Under the pieces are notes generated by a model, which made no database searches, was not told the origin of the DNA, and saw only the letters and a program-made list of their open reading frames with translations. A stretch of 64,000 nucleotides of DNA from Streptomyces filipinensis (GTDB taxonomy: Bacteria > Actinomycetota > Actinomycetes > Streptomycetales > Streptomycetaceae). The number at the start of each line of letters is the position of its first letter. Position 1 is the first letter of the stretch. The stretch covers positions 32,552 through 96,551 of the forward strand of contig NZ_BMTD01000027.1 in the NCBI RefSeq assembly GCF_014649495.1. The letters run 5' to 3'. The position numbers and the translations under genes are program-made. Positions 24,391 to 32,402 of the stretch are shown here, piece by piece.

Positions 24391-24783
24391 TCAGCAGTCC
24401 CGAAGCTCCGGCGACTGGTTCAGCAACTGGTTGCGCACCGAGGTGAACCGGGCCAACGTCTCGTCCGCCGAGGCGTCCAGCGGGAACACCGCCACGCGGT
24501 GGCAGTTCTGGAAGGCCAGCCGCACGCCGAAGTGCCGCTGCAGTGCGCCGCGTATGGCGTCACTCGCGAGCGCACGCAGCAGCTGACCGCGCGCCTGCTC
24601 GTCCGGCGGGGGCGTCTGGTTGTCGGCGAACGGGCCGCCATCGACCTTCAGCTGGGCCACCAGGGAGCTGATCATCTCCCATGCGTAGGGCAGGGAGGTC
24701 CGGACGCAGTCGACGAATGCTGCTTCGTCGACCTCGCCTCGCTCGGCCTGTTCGAGTAGGGCCGGTGAGACGTCGAGCGACAT
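24391..24783 (-). CDS. Small conserved Streptomyces protein, SCO5389-like
   Basis: A 130-residue soluble protein with no catalytic motif or membrane segment that I recognise: MSLDVSPALLEQAERGEVDE at the N-terminus, then LPYAWEMISSLVAQL and a C-terminal TSVRNQLLNQSPELRDC ending in Cys. It matches what I recall as the SCO5389 family, conserved next to nucS in Streptomyces. The start is well supported (GAGGAG 6 nt before the ATG). It is divergent from nucS with a 276-bp gap. Function unknown. Confidence 0.7.
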   Translation of the reverse strand: MSLDVSPALLEQAERGEVDEAAFVDCVRTSLPYAWEMISSLVAQLKVDGGPFADNQTPPPDEQARGQLLRALASDAIRGALQRHFGVRLAFQNCHRVAVFPLDASADETLARFTSVRNQLLNQSPELRDC

Positions 24784-25059
24784 GGGTACTCCTCTCGCAC
24801 CCCCGCGGAGCAGGGGTTGCCGGACAGGTAGGGGAGTTCGCGATTTCGAACACGCTCAGTACACACACCGCGACCTCCCGTTCTCTACGGTAGGCAACCG
24901 TCGGTGACCACACCAGCAGAACGGGTATATGGAACGGTCCCGTTACGGGCACAATCGGCCAGGGATGAACAAGAGTTTCCAGGGACAATTGGGGCGATAC
25001 ACAGGGAGCGCGATGGGCGAATCGCGTGCACCGGCGCGCGTCGAGTAGCGTTGCCGACC
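24784..25059. promoter_or_regulatory. Divergent intergenic region, SCO5389-like gene / nucS
   Basis: A 276-bp gap with two small dyads: GTTCG-cgattt-CGAAC (24836-24851) near the minus-strand gene and AACGG-tc-CCGTT (24933-24944) on the nucS side. A TAGCGT hexamer (25046-25051) ends 8 nt before the nucS ATG, which has no ribosome site, so nucS may be leaderless. The GTTC...GAAC polarity is opposite to an SOS box. Confidence 0.35.
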
Positions 25060-25731
25060 ATGCGTCTCGTCATTGCCCGGTGCTCGGTCGACTACGCCGG
25101 CCGGCTCACCGCCCACCTGCCCTCGGCGCCCCGCCTGATCCTGGTCAAGGCGGACGGCAGCGTCTCCATCCACGCCGACGACCGGGCCTACAAGCCCCTC
25201 AACTGGATGTCGCCGCCCTGCACGCTGAAGGAGGGGACGGGCGAGGACGAGGGCGTCTGGACCGTCGTCAACAAGGCGGGCGAAAAACTGATCATCACGA
25301 TGGAGGAGATCCTCCACGATTCCTCGCACGAACTCGGCGTGGACCCCGGCCTGATCAAGGACGGCGTGGAGGCGCACCTCCAGGAACTCCTCGCCGACCG
25401 CATCGAGACGCTCGGCGAGGGGTACACCCTGATCCGCCGCGAGTACATGACGGCCATCGGCCCGGTGGACATCCTGTGCCGGGACGCGGACGGCCAGACG
25501 GTCGCGGTCGAGATCAAGCGGCGCGGCGAGATCGACGGTGTGGAGCAACTCACGCGCTACCTGGAGCTGTTGAACCGCGATCCGCACCTGGCGCCGGTCC
25601 GCGGCGTCTTCGCGGCGCAGGAGATCAAGCCGCAGGCCCGGGTCCTCGCCACCGACCGCGGCATCAACTGCCAGATCCTCGACTACGACGCCATGCGGGG
25701 CATCGAGGACGACAAGCTCCGCCTGTTCTGA
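25060..25731 (+). CDS. nucS: EndoMS/NucS mismatch-specific endonuclease
   Basis: A 223-residue protein. It has an N-terminal DNA-binding/dimerisation domain (1-110) and a C-terminal RecB-like nuclease domain with Asp137 (GPVDILCRD), Glu151-Ile-Lys153 (VAVEIKRRG) and Gln163-Tyr167 (QLTRY). In actinobacteria lacking MutS/MutL, NucS cleaves both strands at G-T, G-G and T-T mismatches and suppresses mutation. The C-terminus, DDKLRLF, matches the sliding-clamp-binding tail of the family. It is a single-gene transcript ending at a hairpin. Confidence 0.93.
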   Translation: MRLVIARCSVDYAGRLTAHLPSAPRLILVKADGSVSIHADDRAYKPLNWMSPPCTLKEGTGEDEGVWTVVNKAGEKLIITMEEILHDSSHELGVDPGLIKDGVEAHLQELLADRIETLGEGYTLIRREYMTAIGPVDILCRDADGQTVAVEIKRRGEIDGVEQLTRYLELLNRDPHLAPVRGVFAAQEIKPQARVLATDRGINCQILDYDAMRGIEDDKLRLF

Positions 25732-25740
25732 CCGAGCCCG

Positions 25741-25775
25741 CGGCCGGCGGCACGTCCTGTCCGTTCCGCCGGCCG
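25741..25775. terminator. Hairpin between nucS and the convergent P-loop gene
   Basis: CGGCCGGCGG (25741-25750) and CCGCCGGCCG (25766-25775) pair perfectly over 10 bp with a 15-nt loop, 9 bp after the nucS stop. Confidence 0.7.
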
Positions 25776-25782
25776 TGCCGGG

Positions 25783-28236
25783 CTAGATCAGCGGGTCCGG
25801 AGACTCCGACGGGCTCTGCGACATCGCCGTGCTCACCGAACTCCGCGGTGCCGTCGGGCCACTCGCCGTGTCCGTCGTGGACGGGGTCGTACCGCCCGTC
25901 TGGGTCGGCGTGGGAGTCGTGGGCGAGGTGGACGGCGAGGCCGGCGGCGTGGTGCCGCCCGTGGGCGTCGACCTGCTCGGCGTCGGTGAACCCGGCTCGG
26001 TCGACCTCGACCTCGACCTGGACGGGGTCGGAGACGCGCTCCCGCCTCCCGTGCCCCGGCTGTGGCTCGGGGCGGCCGACGGCGACGTGCCCGGCTGGGC
26101 CGGCGTCGGCCCGCCGGTCGTGCCGTACGTGCCGGCGGGCCCCGGGTCCGCCGGGCGGGCGGCGCTCGGGGCCGAACCACTGCGCCCCGCCGGGTCCTTC
26201 TTCGGGTCCGCGCCGAGGCTGCCGTCGTCCGGGCCCTGGCTCGCCGACGGATTGACGTCCACCTTGCCGGCCGGGTTCTTGCCGGCGTTGTCGTCGGACG
26301 TCATGCCGAGCGTGACGACCGTGCCGAGGACGGCGGCGAGCAGCGCCCCCGAGCCGATCGCCACCAGGTTGCGGCGGGCCAGCCGCACAAGGCCCCCGCG
26401 CTGCGCCGTGGCGGCCGGGAACCGGTCGGTGACCAGCGGGTCGCCGAAGGGCACGTACGGCGGCGGCGCCGACTCCTCGTGCCGTACCTCCGGCAGCTCC
26501 TCCCCCGCCGTCGCCGCGACCCCGGGCACCTCGCCGGAGCGGTCGGCGACCAGCGCGAGGGCCCGTCGGCCGGCGACGGTGCCCCGCTTGTCGGCGAGCG
26601 CCCCGCGCAGCCCGATGGACGCCTCCAGCTCGGCGCGGGCCCGGTCGAGCTGTCCGCCACACAGCGCCAGGACACCCAACTCGTGGTGGAAATAGGCCTG
26701 TTCCCGCACCTCGCCGGCCAGCCGGGCGGCTTCCGCGCCGGAGCGCAGGGCCCGCTCCCAGGCGCTCCAGCGCAGCGCGGCGGCGAAGGCGGGCGCGGCT
26801 GTGCGGGCGAGCCGTACCGCGCAGCTCTCCTCGCCCTCGGCGGACGGGGCCGTCTGCGGGACGGTCGCGGCGAGCGCGGCGAGGACCGCGTCGGCCTCCG
26901 CGCACACCCGCTCCGCCGTGACCGACGGATGACCGGCCCACCAGGTGTAGTGCTCCGCGGCGGCGAGGGCCTGCTCCTCGGCGCCCTCGGTGTAGTCGGC
27001 GGCCTCCAGCTGCGCCTGCACGCCGGCCGCGAGGCGGTAGCGGGCGCCGACCGGGGAGACCAGTCCGCAGGCGGTCAGCTCGCCGAGGGCGGCGTCGGCG
27101 TGGGTGTCGCCGATCAGTGCCGGAAGGTGCGCCTGGTGGGGCACCTCGCCGCCGAGGGCGACGGCGAAGCGCAGGGTGGCGCGGGCGGACGCGCTGAGCC
27201 GGGAGGCGAGCAGCGGGGCGGGCGCGGCGGCCTCGCCGAGCGAGGGCAGGGGAACCTCGTCGGCCGTGTCCAGGGGCAGCTCGGCCGGCTCGCGGACGTC
27301 CTCGAAGACGCCGTACTCGTCCACCGCCCCGGCGTCGGCCCGCAGCTCGTCGCGCTGCCGGAGCAGGGCGCCGGCCTGGACGAACCGCAGGGGCAGCCCC
27401 TCGGACTCGAACCACAGGTCGCCGGCCCAGTTGGCCTCGTCCTCGGTGAGGACCCGGCCGACGGTCCGCTCCAGGATCTCCACGCCGCCGGCGCGGTCGA
27501 GGCCGCTGAGGAAGACCTCCTCGACGGCGGACCCGTCGGAGGGCGCCGGCACCTCGGGGGTGGCGCCGATCAGGAACGCGCACTCGGGGGTGGCGTCGAG
27601 CAGTTCGTCGAGGGCGGTGCCGCCGAACTCGATGTCGTCCAGGACGACGACCGCGCCGATCTCCCGGGTGAGCGCGCGCAGTTCGTCCGGATCCGGGCGG
27701 TACCGCGGGGCGTCGTAGACGGCCTGGACGAGCTCGTGCAGGAGGTCGGCGGTGGTGCGGTGGAATCCGGTGAGCCGGACCACTCCGTCGGGGGCGAGGT
27801 CCAGGCAGTCCTCGGCGACGAGGTCGAGCAGCGCGGTACGGCCGGAGCCGCCGGGTCCGGTGAGCCGGACGGAGCGGCCGCGAGCCAGCAGCCGGACCAG
27901 GCGCTCGCGTTCGTCCTGTCGTTCCACCAGGGAGAGCGCCGGCTGGGCGGGGCCGGGCGGCACGGGCGGGCGGGCGGCGCGCTCGGCCTCGGCGCGCTCG
28001 GCGGCGGTGCGCTTGCGGGGCCTGGCCGGCCGCCGGACCGGCGGGCAGAGCTCTATCTCGCTGCCGTCGACGGGGTTGACGGTCAGCAGCAGGTCGCCGG
28101 AGACGAGTTGCGCCGTACGGGCGAGCGCGGGCGTGCTCTGACCGAAGTCGGAGGTGAGGGACTCCCGGGGCGGGCGGCGGCTCGCCGCCTGGCCGTGCTC
28201 CTCGGGTCCCCGGTCGATCGGGTCCATGGGTTCCAT
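25783..28236 (-). CDS. Large P-loop NTPase with one membrane span and Ser/Thr/Pro-rich tail
   Basis: 817 residues from the ATG at 28236 (GGGGGG upstream); an in-frame upstream start at 28299 is less likely. Residues 1-105 are polar and Pro-rich. Residues 106-320 form a STAND/NB-ARC-like NTPase with Walker A GPGGSGRT (127-134) and Walker B AVVVLDDI (195-202). Residues 330-580 are an alpha-helical, TPR-like region. One span lies at about 623-645 (NLVAIGSGALLAAVLGTVVTLG). The last 170 residues are Ser/Thr/Pro/Gly repeats, probably outside the membrane. It looks like a signalling or regulatory ATPase anchored by its C-terminus. No effector domain is recognised. Confidence 0.75.
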   Translation of the reverse strand: MEPMDPIDRGPEEHGQAASRRPPRESLTSDFGQSTPALARTAQLVSGDLLLTVNPVDGSEIELCPPVRRPARPRKRTAAERAEAERAARPPVPPGPAQPALSLVERQDERERLVRLLARGRSVRLTGPGGSGRTALLDLVAEDCLDLAPDGVVRLTGFHRTTADLLHELVQAVYDAPRYRPDPDELRALTREIGAVVVLDDIEFGGTALDELLDATPECAFLIGATPEVPAPSDGSAVEEVFLSGLDRAGGVEILERTVGRVLTEDEANWAGDLWFESEGLPLRFVQAGALLRQRDELRADAGAVDEYGVFEDVREPAELPLDTADEVPLPSLGEAAAPAPLLASRLSASARATLRFAVALGGEVPHQAHLPALIGDTHADAALGELTACGLVSPVGARYRLAAGVQAQLEAADYTEGAEEQALAAAEHYTWWAGHPSVTAERVCAEADAVLAALAATVPQTAPSAEGEESCAVRLARTAAPAFAAALRWSAWERALRSGAEAARLAGEVREQAYFHHELGVLALCGGQLDRARAELEASIGLRGALADKRGTVAGRRALALVADRSGEVPGVAATAGEELPEVRHEESAPPPYVPFGDPLVTDRFPAATAQRGGLVRLARRNLVAIGSGALLAAVLGTVVTLGMTSDDNAGKNPAGKVDVNPSASQGPDDGSLGADPKKDPAGRSGSAPSAARPADPGPAGTYGTTGGPTPAQPGTSPSAAPSHSRGTGGGSASPTPSRSRSRSTEPGSPTPSRSTPTGGTTPPASPSTSPTTPTPTQTGGTTPSTTDTASGPTAPRSSVSTAMSQSPSESPDPLI

Positions 28237-28527
28237 GGGTTCAAACCCCCCAAAAAGCGTCGTGTGCCCGGATTCCGGCCCCTCCCGGCCTTGTCGCACA
28301 CCGCGCTGTCGCTTCTGGTCCGGGCCCGCTCGGTCGAGGGTTGCGAGGCGGCGGGCGACCGAACCCTAAACCTTCGGTCAGTATCTCCGACAGGGCGGGG
28401 TGCCGTGCGGTCCGAGACGTCACAGTCCGGTGAGGATTGCCCCCGACGTGCGCTTCGGCGGCTGCGCCCGGGTCTCCCCCGTCGCCCCTTTCCCACCCGC
28501 TCGCGGCGTTGCGCCCCGGCCGGCGGG
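28237..28527. other. Intergenic region upstream of the P-loop gene
   Basis: 291 bp with no convincing ORF. It must contain the promoter of the P-loop gene (minus strand), but I could not find a pair of hexamers with correct spacing. No strong dyad is seen. Confidence 0.4.
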
Positions 28528-28851
28528 TCACACCCGGGGAAGCGACTCGACCCCGATCCCGCCCTCGATGGCGAGGATGCGGTGCAGCCGGGTGGCCACC
28601 AGCAGGCGCTGCATCTGCGGCGGGACACCGCGCAGCACCAGACGGCGACCGCAGCGGCCGGCCCGCCGATGGGCACCCATGATCACCCCGAGTCCGGTGG
28701 CGTCCCAGGAGTCCAGTTCAGACAGGTCGAGCACCAGGTCGCCGACTCCGTCGTCGACGGCCGAGTGCAGGGCCGTACGGGCGTCCGCCGCGCTGCGGAC
28801 GTCGAGGCGGCCCCCGACGACCAGCTCGGCGTGGTCGCCCCTGATGTACAT
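28528..28851 (-). CDS. STAS-domain protein, anti-sigma-factor-antagonist type
   Basis: 107 residues from the ATG at 28851 (GGGGAG 6 nt upstream). It is a single STAS domain: LVVGGRLDVRSAADARTAL, LVLDLSELDSWDATGLGVIM, GRRLVLRGVPPQMQRLL. SpoIIAA, RsbV and BldG carry the phosphorylated Ser directly after Asp in D-S-[ST]-G-[LI]-G. Here the motif is D50-A51-T52-G53-L54-G55, so the usual phospho-acceptor is Ala and only the neighbouring Thr remains. It may be constitutively active or regulated in another way. No anti-sigma kinase gene is adjacent. Confidence 0.82.
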   Translation of the reverse strand: MYIRGDHAELVVGGRLDVRSAADARTALHSAVDDGVGDLVLDLSELDSWDATGLGVIMGAHRRAGRCGRRLVLRGVPPQMQRLLVATRLHRILAIEGGIGVESLPRV

Positions 28852-28957
28852 AAGCGCTCCCCGTTGAATGCGGTTGGCGTACGCGGTGACGGTGCTGTGC
28901 ACCGTCTGACTGCGTGAGTGGTGGTGCGGTTGCTGCTTGTAAGCGAACCGATACCGA

Positions 28958-28991
28958 ATTCACCCCGGGGGGTGATGTTCCCGGGGTGAAT
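28958..28991. repeat. 12-bp perfect dyad between the hydroxyacyl-CoA dehydrogenase and STAS genes
   Basis: ATTCACCCCGGG (28958-28969) and CCCGGGGTGAAT (28980-28991) are perfect inverted arms around 10 nt. It lies 53 bp after the dehydrogenase stop and about 107 bp before the STAS start on the same strand, so it may be a terminator for the first, an operator for the second, or both. Confidence 0.6.
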
Positions 28992-29043
28992 GTCCGGCGT
29001 TGTGTGCGTACGGGCGGGTCTCCGCACTTGGCACGGCTGGTTC

Positions 29044-29892
29044 TCAGTACTTGTAGAAGCCCTGCCCGCTCTTGCGGCCGATGTCACCGGCGTCCACCAT
29101 CCGGCGCATCAGCTCCGGCGGGGCGAACTTCTCGTCCTGGGACTCCGTGTAGATGTTGCCGGTGGCGTGCAGCAGGATGTCCACGCCGGTGAGGTCGGCG
29201 GTGGCGAGCGGGCCCATGGCGTGGCCGAAGCCCAGCTTGCAGGCCAGGTCGATGTCCTCGGCGGTGGCGACGCCGGACTCGTAGAGCTTGGTCGCCTCCA
29301 CGACGAGGGCGGAGATGAGCCGGGTCGTCACGAACCCGGCGACATCCCGGTTGACGACGATGCAGGTCTTGCCGACGGACTCGGCGAACTCCCGGGCGGT
29401 GGCGAGGGTTTCGTCGCTGGTCTTGTAGCCCCGGACCAGCTCGACGAGCTGCATCATCGGCACCGGCGAGAAGAAGTGGACGCCGACGACCCGCTCGGGG
29501 CGCTCGGTGACCGCCGCGATCTTGGTGATCGGGATGGCGGAGGTGTTGGAGGCGAGCACCGCGTCCGACTTCACGATCTTGTCGAGCGTGCGGAAGATCT
29601 CGTGCTTGACCTCCAGCTTCTCGAAGACGGCCTCCACGACGACGTCGGCGTCGGCGGCGGCGTCCAGGTCGGTGGTCGCGGTGATGCGGGCCAGGGAGAC
29701 CTCGGCGTCGTGCGCCTCCATCTTCCCCTTGCTGACGAACTTGTCGTACGAGGCCTTGATGCCGTCGGTGCCACGCTTGAGCGCCTCGTCGGTGACGTCA
29801 CGCAGGACGACGTCCCAGCCCGCCTGCGCGGCGACCTGAGCGATACCGGATCCCATGAGCCCGGCCCCGATGACCGCAAGCTTCCGTGCCAC
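29044..29892 (-). CDS. 3-hydroxybutyryl-CoA dehydrogenase
   Basis: 282 residues from a GTG at 29892 with GGGGAG upstream. The N-terminal Rossmann fold has GAGLMGSG. The catalytic His lies in VVGVHFFSPVPMMQLVELV, with the SNTSAIPIT segment and the C-terminal helical domain GFVTTRL...FGHAMGPLATADLTG. It reduces acetoacetyl-CoA to 3-hydroxybutyryl-CoA, or the reverse, using NAD(P), and so works next to the thiolase at 11378-12577. It is a single-gene transcript behind a repeat-rich upstream region. Confidence 0.9.
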   Translation of the reverse strand: MARKLAVIGAGLMGSGIAQVAAQAGWDVVLRDVTDEALKRGTDGIKASYDKFVSKGKMEAHDAEVSLARITATTDLDAAADADVVVEAVFEKLEVKHEIFRTLDKIVKSDAVLASNTSAIPITKIAAVTERPERVVGVHFFSPVPMMQLVELVRGYKTSDETLATAREFAESVGKTCIVVNRDVAGFVTTRLISALVVEATKLYESGVATAEDIDLACKLGFGHAMGPLATADLTGVDILLHATGNIYTESQDEKFAPPELMRRMVDAGDIGRKSGQGFYKY

Positions 29893-29974
29893 TCCGACTC
29901 CCCTTTGAACGCGCTCCAAGTCTGCTTCTCCGGCGGACCATAGCGCTCCGGCGGCGCTGAGTGAGCGGGAAGTA

Positions 29975-30014
29975 ACGCGTGTCACGCGTCTCAGGGCGTG
30001 AGACGCGTGTCACG
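29975..30014. repeat. Nested inverted and direct repeats upstream of the dehydrogenase gene
   Basis: ACGCGTCTCA (29984-29993) and TGAGACGCGT (29999-30008) are perfect inverted arms around GGGCG, extending with one mismatch to 15 bp. ACGCGTGTCACG also occurs twice in direct orientation (29975-29986 and 30003-30014). It could be the tetR terminator or a multi-site operator for the dehydrogenase. Confidence 0.55.
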
Positions 30015-30095
30015 TCTCGATTCCTTCTGGGTTCGCGCCGGTTGACACTCCGTGGACCCGCCGACGCCGACGTCGCCGGGCCTGGCCGGAAACCG

Positions 30096-30737
30096 TCAGT
30101 CGGCGGCTCGGACCGCGTAGTTCAGGACCCTTTCCGCCAACAAGTCCTCGATGTCGTCCAGCAGTGCCAGGACCTCTCGGGATACTTCGCGCGGTTCGCG
30201 CCCCTTGACCATCTCGCGCCCGATGACCGCGATGACCGTGCTGTGGATCCAGCCGATCTGACCCGCCATCAGGTGGGGCAGTTCGTCGTCGGGGGCCGCG
30301 CCGGTCTCCTCGCGCAGAGCCTCTTCCAGGTGGGCCTGGACCTCCTGGGCGAGGGCCCACAGACGGGAGCGCAGGGCGGGGGCCTCCTCGATGACCTTCA
30401 TGAAGGCGGCGTACCCGGGGAGCAGGCCGACCCGGGGGGAGACCGCCTCGACCTCCTCGCGCAGTTCCCGGATGACCGCGAGGGCGGCCGACTCGCCCGC
30501 GGGGCGGCCCCGGACCCAGCGGGCGAGCCGGTCGACGACCCCGGCGGAGCGGTCGAAGAAGAGGTCCTCCTTGGCCGGGAAGTAGTTGTAGACGGTGTTC
30601 ACGGAGACGTTCGCCGCCTCGGCGATCTCCGCGACCGTCACCGCGTCGAAGCCGCGCTCGACGAACAGGCCCGTGGCGACATCCGAGATGTACTGCCGGG
30701 TCTGCCGCTTCTTCCGCTCCCTGAGCCCCTCTGCCAT
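30096..30737 (-). CDS. TetR family regulator
   Basis: A 213-residue protein. The N-terminal HTH spans about residues 12-58 (VATGLFVERGFDAVTVAEIA, then NVSVNTVYNYFPAKEDLFF). The remainder is the helical ligand domain (VGLLPGYAAFMKVIEEAPAL). It is divergent from a DrrA/DrrB-like ABC pair, separated by 96 bp containing several repeats, so it most likely represses that efflux pump. Effector unknown. Confidence 0.88.
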   Translation of the reverse strand: MAEGLRERKKRQTRQYISDVATGLFVERGFDAVTVAEIAEAANVSVNTVYNYFPAKEDLFFDRSAGVVDRLARWVRGRPAGESAALAVIRELREEVEAVSPRVGLLPGYAAFMKVIEEAPALRSRLWALAQEVQAHLEEALREETGAAPDDELPHLMAGQIGWIHSTVIAVIGREMVKGREPREVSREVLALLDDIEDLLAERVLNYAVRAAD

Positions 30738-30782
30738 GCCCGCATCCTAACTTCGCTGGTGGGCGTGAAAAGTTGGTGGAGA

Positions 30783-30825
30783 GCAAAAATTGGTGACGTT
30801 GCAAAAATTCAGGGACTCTGTTTTT
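30783..30825. promoter_or_regulatory. Repeats in the tetR/ABC divergent promoter
   Basis: GCAAAAATT occurs twice (30783-30791 and 30801-30809), 18 bp apart. The second copy starts a loose dyad, AAAAATTCAG...CTGTTTTT (30803-30825), just before the ABC ATPase ATG (30834). The AT-rich tract stands out in this genome and is a good candidate TetR operator. Confidence 0.45.
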
Positions 30826-30833
30826 CTGTGGGC

Positions 30834-31619
30834 ATGGCAGCAGTCATCAGCGCGGCGGGACTCGCCCGCACCTTCCAGACCAAGACCGGGCCCGTGCAGG
30901 CCGTGCGCGGCATCGACCTCGCCGTCCGGGAGGGCGAGATCCTCGGCTTCCTCGGACCCAACGGCGCCGGCAAGACGACCACCCTGCGGATGCTCACGAC
31001 CCTGCTGAGGCCGACCGGCGGCGCGGCCACCGTCGCCGGGCACGATCTGGCGGCGGATCCGGCCGGGGTGCGCGCGGTGAGCGGGTACGTCGCCCAGTCC
31101 GGCGGGGTCGATCCGCAGATCACCGTGCGGGAGGAGCTGGTCACCCAGGGGCGGATGTACCGGCTGTCGAAGGACGCGGCCGTCGAGCGCGCCGAGCAGC
31201 TGGCGCGGGAGCTGGACCTCGGCGGGTTCCTCGACCGCAGGGCCGGCGCCCTGTCCGGCGGTCAGCGCCGGCGGCTGGACATCGCGATGGCGCTCACCCA
31301 CCGGCCGAAGGTGCTGTTCCTGGACGAGCCGACCACCGGCCTCGACCCGGGCAGCCGCGCCGACCTGTGGGATCTGGTCCGCCGGCTGCGCGACGACCAC
31401 GGCACGACCGTCTTTCTGACCACCCACTACCTGGACGAGGCCGACGCCCTCGCCGACCGTCTGGTGATCGTCGACCAGGGCACGGTCGCCGCCGAGGGCA
31501 CGCCGAGCGCGCTGAAGCTCGCGTACGGCGGCTCGATCGACGCCTCGCTGCAGGACACCTTCCTCGCCGTCACCGGCCGCGGGCCCGCCCCGGCCGACAC
31601 CGCCCCCGTCGCCGTATAG
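30834..31619 (+). CDS. Daunorubicin-resistance-type (DrrA-like) ABC ATP-binding protein
   Basis: 261 residues. Walker A is GPNGAGKTT, the signature LSGGQRRRLDIAMALTHRPK, Walker B VLFLDEPTTGLDP and the H-loop TTHYLDEAD. The short C-terminal extension after EGTPSALK is typical of DrrA-type exporters. It is followed 20 bp later by its permease, and divergent tetR probably controls both. A multidrug or endogenous-metabolite efflux role is likely; the substrate is not predictable. Confidence 0.88.
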   Translation: MAAVISAAGLARTFQTKTGPVQAVRGIDLAVREGEILGFLGPNGAGKTTTLRMLTTLLRPTGGAATVAGHDLAADPAGVRAVSGYVAQSGGVDPQITVREELVTQGRMYRLSKDAAVERAEQLARELDLGGFLDRRAGALSGGQRRRLDIAMALTHRPKVLFLDEPTTGLDPGSRADLWDLVRRLRDDHGTTVFLTTHYLDEADALADRLVIVDQGTVAAEGTPSALKLAYGGSIDASLQDTFLAVTGRGPAPADTAPVAV

Positions 31620-31639
31620 CCGCAGAGGGATCCACACCC

Positions 31640-32389
31640 ATGCTTCTTCACGACACGGCCCTCATCTACGGCCGTTATCTCCGCCAGTCCCTGCGCTCCC
31701 GTTTCGCCCTGCTCTTCGGCGTGCTCACCCCCCTGCTCTACCTGCTCTTCTTCGGACCGCTGCTCACCGGTCTGCCGCTCGGCGGCGCGGGCAGCTCCTG
31801 GCAGGTGCTCGTACCGGGCCTGCTGCTCCAACTCGGTCTGTTCGGCGCGCTGTTCGCCGGGTTCACGGTCATCATCGAGAAGGGGCAGGGGGTGCTGGAG
31901 CGGATGCGGGTGACCCCGGTCAGCCGGCTCGCCCTGCTGCTCGGCCGGGTGCTGCGGGACGCCACGGTGTTCGTCTTCCAGGCGGTGCTGCTGGTGGGGG
32001 CCGCGGTGGTGATGGGCCTGCGCGCGCCGCTCGCGGGCATCCTGATCGGCTTCGGGTTCGTCGCCCTGCTGACGCTGTCGCTGGCCTCGCTGTCGTACGC
32101 GCTCGGGATGAAGGTGCGCACCCCGCAGGAGTTCGGCCCGCTGATCAACATGGTGTCGATGCCCTCGATGCTGCTGTCCGGCCTGATGCTTCCGATGACC
32201 CTGGCGCCCGCCTGGCTGAACGTGCTGTCGCACTTCGTGCCGTTCCGCTACCTGGTGGACGCGGTGCGCGACGCGTACGTCGGCCACTACACCGGCGCGC
32301 ACATGTTCTACGGCATCCTCGTCGCCGTCGGCTTCGCCGCGCTGACCGTGACGGTGGGCACACGGGTGTTCCGGACGGCCGGGGCGTAA
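31640..32389 (+). CDS. ABC-2 type permease (DrrB-like)
   Basis: 249 residues with six predicted spans. It has the DrrB/NodJ look, with LRSRFALLFGVLTPLLYLLFFGPL near the N-terminus and PSMLLSGLMLPMTLAPAWLN before the last third. It partners the ATPase 20 bp upstream. Confidence 0.85.
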   Translation: MLLHDTALIYGRYLRQSLRSRFALLFGVLTPLLYLLFFGPLLTGLPLGGAGSSWQVLVPGLLLQLGLFGALFAGFTVIIEKGQGVLERMRVTPVSRLALLLGRVLRDATVFVFQAVLLVGAAVVMGLRAPLAGILIGFGFVALLTLSLASLSYALGMKVRTPQEFGPLINMVSMPSMLLSGLMLPMTLAPAWLNVLSHFVPFRYLVDAVRDAYVGHYTGAHMFYGILVAVGFAALTVTVGTRVFRTAGA

Positions 32390-32402
32390 CTACGCTGGCC
32401 AC

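Noticed and set aside
24836..24851. Possible SOS box before the small gene next to nucS
   Set aside because: The arms read GTTC...GAAC rather than GAAC...GTTC, the reverse of the LexA site polarity, and the spacing is wrong.
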